Positions 56,103 to 64,000 of a stretch of 64,000 nucleotides of DNA are shown piece after piece. The notes beneath the pieces are model-generated. The model made no database searches, was not told the DNA's origin, and saw nothing but the letters and a program-made list of their open reading frames with translations. Origin of the DNA: Desarmillaria ectypa (lineage: Eukaryota > Basidiomycota > Agaricomycetes > Agaricales > Physalacriaceae); NCBI GenBank assembly GCA_030407005.1, contig JAUDYN010000008.1, positions 620,001 to 684,000 of the forward strand, written 5' to 3'. The position numbers and the translations under genes are program-made. Position 1 is the stretch's first letter; each line of letters opens with the position of its first letter.

Positions 56103-57158
56103 ATGTCCGACCTCTGCCCGGTATACGCTCCCTTTTTCAGTGCAATGGTGAGGCACCCCGGCTCGTCTTTGGTTCGGAAAGCTGACCTGACTGAACTTCA
56201 GGGATGCACCAGCGCTATCGTGTTTACTTGTGCGTAGGCTTTTCTCGGAGCACTCTGTGGTACCACTCGTATAGTAATGTTGACGGAAACGTGTTTCTGG
56301 GTGTTTATAGGTATAGGAGCAAGGTTCGTCGTATTTTGATGGCCAGCAAGACAACGTGAATACTCACATTCATTGCTTGTGTACAGTTATGGTACAGCAA
56401 AATCTGGTGTCGGCATTTCTGCAATGTCAGTCCTACGCCCTGATTTGATGATGAAGTGTGTCGTTCCCGTTATTATGGCTGGTATCATTGCTGTAAGTCT
56501 CCTGACTTGTCGTTTTCGAAGAGAATGACTATTATTATGTATTACCCTGCTGATAACCCTTGCTACGTAGATCTACGGCTTGGTGGTTTCTGTCCTCATT
56601 GCCGGTGACTGTACGTGAACTTTTTTGGGGATTGAATGTAATGCTTATACGCGTTCGCAGTGAGCGTCAACATGTCTCTCGCACAAGGTTTCGTCCAGTT
56701 GGGTGCTGGTCTGTCCGTCGGGCTTGCTGGTTTGGCCGCTGGTTTTGCTATCGGTATTGTTGGAGACGCTGGTGTACGGGGAACCGCTCAGCAACCTAGA
56801 TTGTTCGTTGGCATGGTGCGCATATGTTTTTGTCTCTTCTACCTGCTTTTAAATATTGCGCAGATTTTGATCCTTATTTTCGCTGAAGTGCTGGGTCTCT
56901 ACGGTACGTCTCAATTTGCCGAACTTTGTAACTTTCTCCTCACGTGCCGCAGGTCTCATTGTTGCACTTATCATGAACACCAGCGGTTCGGAAATGAAAG
57001 GCGTGGTACGTAAAATTTCTCTACACATTAATATCGCGTGCTCAATCGTTGCTGCTAGTGTGCATAAACTGTCATTGGGACGAGGCGGCACCAGAGCTTT
57101 TGTTTTCCACAATGGACACTTCAATCACCCTACTTAGGCCATGCTGGTTTTCGTATAA
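56103..57158 (+). CDS. VMA3: V-type H+-ATPase 16-kDa proteolipid, subunit c
   Basis: Rotor-ring subunit of the vacuolar proton pump. The ATG at 56103 gives [16 protein letters not shown], the classic start of subunit c. TM1-2: [25 protein letters not shown] and [27 protein letters not shown]3: [31 protein letters not shown], then [11 protein letters not shown]4: [22 protein letters not shown], with the proton-carrying Glu in FAEVLGLYG. Seven short introns are needed, which is typical of this gene in basidiomycetes. The very end is uncertain: after KGV, an intron ending CTACTTAG gives AMLVFV and a stop at 57158. CPVYAPFF favours c (Vma3) over c' or c''. Confidence 0.95.
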
Positions 57159-57745
57159 TGATTCATATTCTTCCCGCTGCTCTGATATGTCTGCAAATAC
57201 CCAAAATACTTATTGATGCATTCACGGATCCGCTACCGCGAGACAGCGCACTGCTGCGCTCGAGACTTGAGTTGACGTTACAGTGTGACCTTTTTTGACC
57301 CATGGCGCCTAGATAGCGGCCAAACTCCGCAATTTAGGGCTCTACCGCCTCTGTCTCCTTGTATTGTGATGAACTTCCGAGCACAACAGGTCACCGACAT
57401 GATGTTCAGCCGTCGAGGCTGTGTCAGGCTTCAATGCGTAGCGACCGGGATGCCAGGGTTCGAACGCGGGACGGGAACGTGCGGGAATATTTACAGGGTG
57501 AATATCAATCAATTTTGTTCTCGATTGTATTGACCGAACCGATAGATCACGGGTGAAGTTTCAGGCAAGTTCAAATCGCTGTGCTTCACCTCATCCGCAG
57601 CTAATGGTGACCCGACTATGGGCTTTATAAGATGACTGCGAGGCATTTCTCAATCTCGTCCCCACCCCACTATCCTCGAATGCTTCATGGCTACTTTTTT
57701 CAATCACGACAGTTTTCCCTAACCTCTCCAACGCTTCGACACTTA
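57159..57745. other. Intergenic region
   Basis: No gene seen. TATAA at 57626-57630 sits 120 bp before the chosen start of the next gene and only 2 bp before an upstream in-frame ATG (57632), which is why that ATG was not used. A GGGTTCGAAC word near 57455 resembles a tRNA T-loop but no tRNA fold forms. Confidence 0.45.
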
Positions 57746-59317
57746 ATGGTTGCTGATAAATGGTTCTACCCCGGTGTCGCTACTGCCAACGCGTCTTATC
57801 GGTTTTTAGCAAGTGGACGGCGCCCAGTTACGCTTGTCATGACCTTAATTCTGGCAGGAGTCGTGTTGTTGACGCGCACTCAGTCTGTAGTCTCTGGAAG
57901 GAGCTACTATGACCTGGTAGTGAACGGTGTCCTTGCTCCTATGTCGGTCGTCAACACCGACCATCCTCCAAACTATGATTGGCTCAGACAATGGGAGCAC
58001 GGCCTTCCCCAACACAACCTCAGCCTACCAGCACCTGAAGGAAAGACGGGTCGGTACGTGAAATTCTCGAGCCAGACACAGATGCTCGGGTGGAATAATG
58101 TACTTGGTGTAGTGTAAGTTTTTCATAATGCATCACTTATACTGATAGTCATCCTTTTTTTTTTTTCAGGCTCATGGACGCTCATCTTGCGCACGAATCC
58201 GGGCGGGCCTACGTTTTCCAAGATTACATATGGGAACCAGCGCATTATCCGTGGACGAAGAAGGATGAATGCGACTGGCCGCCGAAAACGCCCCTGAATG
58301 CCCTTCTTGCTGGTCCCGCAGCAGGTGGTCTTTGGGAATCAGACGACGATACGCCCCGATCTGTTTCCTCCGAATGGTTTGATGTCGTCTGTCCTCGGTC
58401 AGAACGTCGTTTCATCCCCACCTCAGAAGTCAAGCAACATGTAGGATGGTCGGAGGGGGATGTTATATTCGACACGTGGGTTACCGTCCTACGCGAAGCT
58501 CCCGAGTCATGCATAGAAGTCACCACATCCCCTGAAGATTCATTCCCGCAAGTATTCGATTTGTGGCTGTGGGGCAATACCCGCTTGCTTTCCATGTGGG
58601 AGCGTTTTTCAAGTTCGGCTACTTCTCGACTTCTTGCGACGTCGCCTATCGTCAAGTCTGGTGTTGATAGGAATGAGTACCTCTTCCTACCAAAGGGACC
58701 TCGCCCTCCCTATCCAGCCAGCCATAATCCATACGAGCGTATGCTTGCCATGCATTTGCGCCGGGGAGATTACGAAGGAGCTTGCAAGCATTTCTCGTTG
58801 TACAGCTCTACGTTCTATGGATGGAACCAACTTGCGTTTCTGCCTGATCGGTTTGCGGTACCTTCAGGCGAATACGGTCCTGAGAGAGATGCTGTATATA
58901 TGAGTCGGTGTTTGCCCACTTTTGAGGACGTTATTAATAAAGTGCGGTTGGCGCGGGCGGAGTATCTGCAGGAGGCGGGGAGGACGCTGGATGTGATGTA
59001 TTTGTTAACTAATGAGAAGGGACAGTGGTTGGATGAATTGAGGGAGGCGTTGCGAGTCGAGGGATGGAGCACGATACGGACGAGTAGGGATCTTACTTGG
59101 GACTCTGCGGAGCAGAAGGAGCTGAGTATGGCGGTTGATATGGATATCGCTCGGCAGGCTGCTGTTTTCGTTGGGAACGGGGTACGTTGTTTAATTGTTC
59201 ATCTCGTTCCTCTTCAAGTAGGCTGACCGGTGCTTGTAGTGGTCCTCCTTCAGTAGCAATATCGTGCATCGAAGGCTCGTCGATGGGAAGAAACCGATGA
59301 GTATCCGATTCTTTTGA
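57746..59317 (+). CDS. O-fucosyltransferase-like type II membrane protein
   Basis: Probable Golgi/ER glycosyltransferase related to the GDP-fucose O-fucosyltransferase superfamily; acceptor unknown. The ATG at 57746 gives a short cytosolic part and a type II anchor (RRPVTLVMTLILAGVVLLTR). The lumenal part has YVKFSSQTQMLGWNNVLGVV, spliced in front of LMDAHLAHESGRAYVFQDYI W. The nucleotide-sugar motif MLAMHLRRGDYEGACKHFS carries the HxRRGD core. DVMYLLTNEKGQWLDELREA and the motif DMDIARQAAVFVGNG follow, the latter joined by a last intron to WSSFSSNIVHRRLVDGKKPM SIRFF and a stop at 59317. The R in HLRRGD and the SSNIV loop are those conserved in the superfamily. Fungal homologues form a conserved but unnamed group. 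Confidence 0.75.
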
Positions 59318-59607
59318 TACCACTTGATCTGAGGCATTTCTCGACCTCACAAGTATTCATGTAGCTTGGCAGTTATTATATTAGGTCCTCACTACAAATA
59401 TTGTACACTAGAGTCGTTCATATTTGTCTTGGCGGGATTATGAGCGAAAACAACGTTCAATATACCTCACATTGTGCTTTGGTACCATCATGCTATAAAA
59501 AAGAAGGGACCTAGCTCTACGTACTTGGAGTAACGTGAATGGCCGAGCGGCGAATTCAGTTTGCCCTCAGTACCCATTGCCAAACAGTTCAGTCACTGTC
59601 CTTGCGC
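59318..59607. other. Short intergenic region
   Basis: 290 bp between a stop and the next ATG; terminator and promoter are presumably here. No gene seen. Confidence 0.5.
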
Positions 59608-61581
59608 ATGTCTGTCTTCAATTTTTCTGACCAAGCTTCTGATGAGGTGGGAACTGTGTTCCTTTACGTCGGCGTCTAATATCCTTCAATTTCATCCAGG
59701 AGAAAAGTACTGAAATTCTTTCCCTGATCACGTCGGCCACCCACGAAGAAGGCTTCAAGCCAACTTTGAAGGAGATTTACGATGAATTAGCCAAGGACGA
59801 TTCTAGAGCGTCACTGCTAGTGTGTACCACCAAGAGTGTCCTATCCATTTGGCTGACGATGATAAGGATCCACTGAACACATTACCACCTCTTCTCGGTA
59901 GCTCAGAGAGGGCCGCATCGGATATTCTCAACCTCATGGGGAGATGCTGCAACGCGAAGGAGATCGTCATTGGCGTACAGGAAGCTGTGGAACGATTAGA
60001 GCATCACCTCGCCACTGATTTCGACGATGAGCAGGCCAAGCCGAATGGACAGCTCTTGGCGCTCATCAGGATGTATGCTACAGGTTTGTTGTCATCAATT
60101 TTCAACGCGTTCGGTACCTCATCTTCGCATATCAAGCTATTCCGCGTCTCAAGTTCAGGAAGAAACCTGCGAGTGAAACGTTGAAACCTATCATGATGGA
60201 GTTGGCGTCTGCGTTCCGTCGCACAGGTCCACACAGTTCTCGGGACGAAGGACGTCAGATCATGGAAGCTAGTGCTGACCTCGTAGTAAAGCTGGACTCG
60301 TGGGCAAAATCGCAGCCAGATGCGCAAAAGGACGAGATAGCATCCTGCCGGGTTCGTGCACCTATAATCTGCCCTCGTATTCTGCTACTGACAGTCACCC
60401 TAGGCATTGTATCAGAATCTTCTTGACAATACAGTCACATCGTATGAGCAGTGTGTACAGGCATCGCTTGCTACGAGAATTTTCGCAAGGTGGTTTCCAC
60501 GATTGAGCCTTCGTTCCGTGCCCGATGCAGGATGGGAGGATGGACAGAAAGCGATCAATGCAGTTTTGGTACGTGCTTTCCTGCGTTTTTTCAGCCCTAT
60601 GCTAAATATCGACGTAGGACTCGTATGATTTCATTGGTTTCTCTGTGGAGGCCATGAGTTCCACACCTTCGTTATGCCACTTCATTCTTCTCGCTCACTC
60701 CCCGGAAGATTCTCTCAAAACCATCAGAGCATTATCCACGATGTTACCCATCATCATCAATTGCATACAATCGAGCCATACCCTACATGAATGTGTCTCG
60801 TTTCTTCTAGATGTTCTCTGTCTCTACAATGCCGAGATACCTGAAGATATATCAATACCACTGTGCACTGTTCTGCCAACTTTGGCTAGCGCACACCCCG
60901 ATTCATCCCTCCGTTACCAGACGTTTCGCGTTATCTCATTATTACTCTCACTGTCCGCTCCTCCACTCCGGCTTCAAGTCCTACAAGATCTCTGCTCGAC
61001 CAGTGATTTTCCTCAGATGAGAGTTGCGGCAGTGGGCCTCGTGAAGGAAGCAGTTCTAGAAGCATTCAGTAGCCGTGCACCTTCATCGAATCTTTTTGCC
61101 TCTCCACGATTCTTGCAGGCCCTTGGGCCAATATTGTTCCGCCCCAACCCGCCCCATTTCTTCTCGTCGGTCCCTTCATTGACTGTCTTGGAAGAATCTT
61201 CTGAACCTGCACGACTTGTCGAGTGCCTCGCTTTGCTATACGTCCTTATTCTGCAAGATAAGAAAAATCAGGTATGACACATCTCCTTCGCAGCATATCG
61301 GTGCTGAAAGTGCCTCCTTTCAGACTGGTATCCGTAACCAAGATAATTTGAAAAATATTGAACGTCAACTTCTTGGGCCAATTCGAAGGACGCTATCTGT
61401 CTTACTTGATAATCCCGACGTCACGAAGAGTATGTAACCTTTTCCGCCCGTATCGTCGTCGTATTTCTGATATACTGGTGTAGAACATGTACACGCGGTA
61501 CTTCCCCTTGTTTCTCTTAACGCTGGGATTGAAAGACTCGACGAAGCAGTGAAGAAAGAAGGGCTGCAGATTTTGCACTAA
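59608..61581 (+). CDS. Helical-repeat protein, glomulin/ALF4/Ybp-type
   Basis: All-helical protein resembling the YAP-binding/ALF4/glomulin family (Kinetochor_Ybp2 in Pfam); roles in this family range from oxidative-stress signalling to cullin regulation. The ATG at 59608 gives MSVFNFSDQASDE, spliced to EKSTEILSLITSATHEEGFK. Further exons: DPLNTLPPLLGSSERAASDI, IGVQEAVERLEHHLATDFDD, PIMMELASAFRRTG, VTSYEQCVQASLATRIFARW, and a long one (60645-61272) with SLCHFILLAHSPEDSLKTIR, FLLDVLCLYNAEIPEDISIP and PQMRVAAVGLVKEAVLEAFS. It ends VHAVLPLVSLNAGIERLDEA VKKEGLQILH. No catalytic motif is seen. The assignment is from overall pattern, so moderate. Confidence 0.6.
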
Positions 61582-62021
61582 CGAGATGGTCAGATTTGAC
61601 GGTCTTTATGTAACTGCTGGTGGGCTCTCTTTACTGTAGCCGTCTTCGCGGCTGATGATACAATAGGCGCTGATGCATAGAGCATCATCTTTGCTGTGTA
61701 TTATCTTTTCAATGATACAAACATGACTGCAGTACGTGGACTATCCCGTTTCTACCCAAACCCCGTCTTACGTGTTCCTCATCATGATGTAGCTTCGTTT
61801 TAGACCGCGACAGGAAGATCTCAGCGACCAACACATTAGATGCGAATGAGGCGCGTCTCCACCACTACTGGTTGTTGATACTACGACGATATATATGACC
61901 CGGTCTCGCCTGATTTAATCCCCGCCCCCTTCCCTTCTCTTCCCTCCTTCCCCGCCCTTCAACTGGTGCTGCAGTGCGGTGCCAGTGCACGACACTGAAT
62001 ATTTGTCGCTGAGCGATTATC
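61582..62021. promoter_or_regulatory. Intergenic region with pyrimidine-rich core promoter
   Basis: TATATATGA (about 61890) is followed by a strongly CT-rich run at about 61920-61960 and then, 60 bp on, the ATG at 62022. This TATA-plus-CT layout is common upstream of highly expressed fungal genes. Confidence 0.5.
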
Positions 62022-62920
62022 ATGAGCACTGGTTGCGTCACTATTTTGGGAGTCACGACTCCCGCTCGTCAAGAAAGGCCCAGAGTCGAGACTGCGCTTC
62101 GCCATCGTAAGCCTGCTGCAGCCAGGCAGTCTTTGGCTACGCCAGCATTGTATGTTGCGACTCTGTGGGCGTATCTGCCTATAGTTTCGGCAGAGGAAGT
62201 CTGCCATACAACTGAGTGCGTTCTCCTATCGTTTCGTTGTGAATCGTGTTTCTCATGAAGGGGCAACATTCAGGTCCGGCGACAACGTGTGCAAGCAGCG
62301 AATATCGACGGCTGTCAAGGTGGCTATCGGTATTGTCGCCGGTGAGTACAGGCGCTGTAATCAGAATGTCTACAGAGTGTGATACCCCCTGTACAGTCGC
62401 CGTGGTTCTTCTCGCCCTAGGTGTGTTCTACTTCATTCGCTACTCCCGCAGCAAGAGAAAAGAAGAAGAATCCGTCGGCTTTGACATCGAGCCCAGCCAA
62501 ATTGAAGGTCCTCGAGCGACTGCGGCGGTGTCTTTGCCAACGACGACCTACGCCGCTAAATATGATCTGTCATCAGCGCCAGTTCGTATGCCGTTTTCGA
62601 GTTCGCCGAGTGTGTCAGGGAAGAGTAAGAAGATATTTGCAAATTTGAGGCAGGGACCCAGTACGGCTCCGACGGGTCAGGTCTCCGGAGGAGGTCCATA
62701 CCCCTTTGGGGGGTACTCGTCGAAGGTGGGAACGAGTTTCTTGCTTTCCAAGGGCGAGCTGAGCTTATTCCTACATGTAGAATTCTCCGCCCCGATCACT
62801 GCCTACTACTGGTGTAAGGTTCTAGACACCGTGGACTTGATCTTTTCTACCTCGTTATTATTTTACCCTGCAGCACTTATTTCAGACTTCCCTTGCAAGT
62901 ATACCATGCACACATCTTAG
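62022..62920 (+). CDS. Single-pass surface protein with short Cys-containing ectodomain
   Basis: Unrecognised, but organised like fungal Mid2/sensor-like or small receptor-like proteins. The ATG at 62022 gives a 40-residue basic lead and then a signal-like stretch (LATPALYVATLWAYLPIVSA). A short outer segment with two Cys follows: EEVCHTTE, spliced to SGDNVCKQRISTAVK. The TM IGIVAVAVVLLALGVFYFIR is cut by a phase-1 intron (GTGAGT...GTACAG). The cytosolic tail begins YSRSKRKEEE and is Ser/Thr/Pro-rich (VSLPTTTYAAKYDLSSAPVR, GGGPYPFGGYSSK). Two more introns lead to a stop at 62920; their edges are less certain. A downstream ATG would give a more normal signal peptide. Confidence 0.55.
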
Positions 62921-63207
62921 CCATTCCTCAGATTTAACGGTCTTCACTTCGTCTCAGCGATGCTGCAAGAGAGCCTTCGGCTTGCCAGCAGACCAACTTC
63001 TGTATCCTCCACAAGGTTGCGGAGATACATTATGTGCCAAGTACGGATTGGGTGGAAGGTCGGCCGCTATATGCCACTGCAAAAAACTACGTATCAAGAG
63101 TACAGATGAGACATAAGCGAAAGTGTATCATCAACGTAGGCGAGTAGTGAGGTATTATTATTACTTAATCATGAGCAAATCATATCTTCTCAATGTGTTC
63201 TTGATGT
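62921..63207. other. Convergent intergenic region
   Basis: Nothing seen beyond presumed terminators of the two convergent genes. Confidence 0.4.
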
Positions 63208-64000
63208 TCAACTTCCATACGAGTTGGAACTACCTCGCCATCCAACTCTTCCTCTTCCTCTTCCTCTTCCTCTTCCTCTTCCTCTACCCCATCCTCTGCC
63301 TCTGCCTTCATAACGATAATCTTGGGGAGGTAGGGGCTTGAATCCGTTGCGGGAATGTCCATACCTTGGACTGTGACTACGACTCCTCCTACGACTCCTC
63401 TCCCAACTCCGACTCCGGCTCCGGCTCCTGCCTCTCTGATAGTCATACTCCCGATCCCTCCCACGGCTGCTATAACTCATCCGCCTATCCCTATCATCCG
63501 GCTCGCGCTTCACGTGAGAGGTTGGCGAGTCGTTGTGATGGCTCGAGGAGTAATCCGAGGACCTTCTCTCAATCTGTGCATTGAAGGTGCTCGAAATAGC
63601 ACTTGTAGGTGGGGGAGGGAACCCGGAAGAACTAGCGGCACTAGAAGGAGGAGGAGCAGGGTGTCTCCCCATGCCCCAGGGCACGGGCGCATTGTATCCA
63701 TTGGTATTCGACTGGAAGGAGATAGGTATCGGTATCGGTATTGGTATTGGTATCCCGCCACCATTCATTCCATTCGGGATCGGAATCCCATTTACGGGAT
63801 TCGGCATGGGATTAGGCGGAAGGTGGAGATTGTTCAATCTAGGATCCCTAGTTCTTGCAGAAGCCTCAAGCCTAGCCTTTGCGGCCCTCATGGGTGCGAG
63901 AAGGTCTAGACCGATGGGGTTGGCCTGTGTTCCTAGCCCTGAGAAAGCAGATGACCAGAGCGATGGACCATCGTCTCGTGGTTCCTCCTTGACACGTATT
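63208..64000 (-). CDS. Arg/Ser- and Arg/Gly-rich nuclear protein (C-terminal part, cut by window edge)
   Basis: An uninterrupted frame enters from the right edge and stops at 63208. It begins RVKEEPRDDGPSLWSSAFSG, then ARLEASARTRDPRLNNLHLP. A Pro/Ile repeat follows (GGGIPIPIPIPIPISF, encoded by GGTATY repeats), a Pro/Ser-rich linker, and VKREPDDRDRRMSYSSRGRD. An RS-type block (RSRSRSRSWERSRRRSRSHS) precedes a C-terminal run of alternating Gly-Arg (63240-63320). Both KEEP and VKREP resemble SUMO sites. RS and RG blocks usually mark RNA-processing proteins; I cannot name the family because the N-terminal domain is outside the window. Confidence 0.7.
   Translation of the reverse strand, partial: IRVKEEPRDDGPSLWSSAFSGLGTQANPIGLDLLAPMRAAKARLEASARTRDPRLNNLHLPPNPMPNPVNGIPIPNGMNGGGIPIPIPIPIPISFQSNTNGYNAPVPWGMGRHPAPPPSSAASSSGFPPPPTSAISSTFNAQIERRSSDYSSSHHNDSPTSHVKREPDDRDRRMSYSSRGRDREYDYQRGRSRSRSRSWERSRRRSRSHSPRYGHSRNGFKPLPPQDYRYEGRGRGWGRGRGRGRGRGRGRVGWRGSSNSYGS
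63245..63284. repeat. CTTCCT hexanucleotide microsatellite inside coding sequence
   Basis: About six and a half tandem CTTCCT units on the plus strand. On the coding (minus) strand they read as alternating Arg-Gly codons. The period of 6 keeps frame, so length changes would only alter the number of Gly-Arg dipeptides. Confidence 0.85.
63722..63755. repeat. GGTATC/GGTATT tandem repeat inside coding sequence
   Basis: Five to six 6-bp units (GGTATC or GGTATT), reading as Pro-Ile dipeptides on the minus strand. The period is in frame with the gene. Confidence 0.8.

Noticed and set aside
57445..57480. tRNA-like GGGTTCGAAC word
   Set aside because: The flanking bases do not form a T-stem, and no anticodon or acceptor arm can be folded on either strand.
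58245..58655. 136-codon minus-strand ORF
   Set aside because: Antisense to the well-supported fucosyltransferase-like exon.
63355..63909. 184-codon plus-strand ORF
   Set aside because: It is the antisense of the RS/RG-rich coding frame; its Pro/Thr repeats are a by-product of the Arg/Ser repeats.
1..64000. CRISPR arrays, rRNA, prokaryotic operons or prophage
   Set aside because: The window is eukaryotic with spliced genes; no regularly spaced repeats or rRNA-like sequence seen.
1..64000. Mating pheromone precursor genes (short ORFs ending in a CaaX box)
   Set aside because: The ABCB transporter could be a Ste6-type exporter, so I looked for short ORFs ending Cys-aliphatic-aliphatic-X. None had a convincing CaaX end.

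Overview
The window looks like nuclear DNA of a basidiomycete fungus, most likely a mushroom-forming Agaricomycete. The evidence is genes broken by many 45-60 nt GT-AG introns with CTGAC/CTAAC-type branch points, gene-to-gene spacing of a few hundred bases on both strands, and the gene set itself. Gene models were assembled by eye from protein-family conservation plus splice signals. Exon edges are therefore reliable only where stated.

Layout. 1-1161: N-terminal part of ALG11 (minus, runs off the left edge). 1162-6133: mostly gene-poor, with one small membrane-protein gene (2958-3325). 6.1-8.2 kb: ENTH/epsin-type clathrin adaptor. 9.0-14.8 kb: full-length ABCB transporter. 15.7-17.6 kb: secreted GH20 hexosaminidase. 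17.6-20.3 kb: non-coding with short repeats and eroded coding remnants. 20.3-22.2 kb: SLAC1/TehA-type (Ssu1-like) anion transporter. 23.1-24.7 kb: 2-oxoglutarate/Fe(II) oxygenase. 25.1-25.8 kb: HIT protein. 25.9-27.9 kb: PRMT3-like arginine methyltransferase. 28.4 and 29.5 kb: two small orphan genes. 30.7-32.2 kb: Msp1-type AAA ATPase. 32.6-35.8 kb: divergent pair, an LEA2-like membrane protein and a tetraspanin. 36-48 kb: a lineage-specific stretch of small spliced genes, mostly single-pass membrane proteins, with a damaged HNH-nuclease gene in the middle. 49.0-61.6 kb: conserved block with a WDR7-like WD40 protein, mitochondrial adrenodoxin-type ferredoxin, V-ATPase subunit c, O-fucosyltransferase-like enzyme and a glomulin/Ybp-type protein. 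62.0-64.0 kb: a single-pass surface protein and the C-terminal half of an Arg/Ser/Gly-rich protein cut by the right edge.

The conserved genes do not form a pathway cluster. Several fit the endomembrane system: ALG11 (ER glycan assembly), the ENTH adaptor (Golgi/endosome coats), V-ATPase subunit c and the WDR7/rabconnectin-type protein (which in other eukaryotes acts on V-ATPase), and the fucosyltransferase-like enzyme. The WDR7-like gene and V-ATPase subunit c lie 2 kb apart, which may be coincidence.

The least ordinary parts are the group of small one-TM proteins whose gene is split by a phase-1 intron in or beside the membrane segment, a 7-nt microexon that supplies the catalytic Asp codon of the oxygenase, a 24-nt microexon in the Msp1 membrane anchor, and two in-frame segments that may be GC-AG introns.
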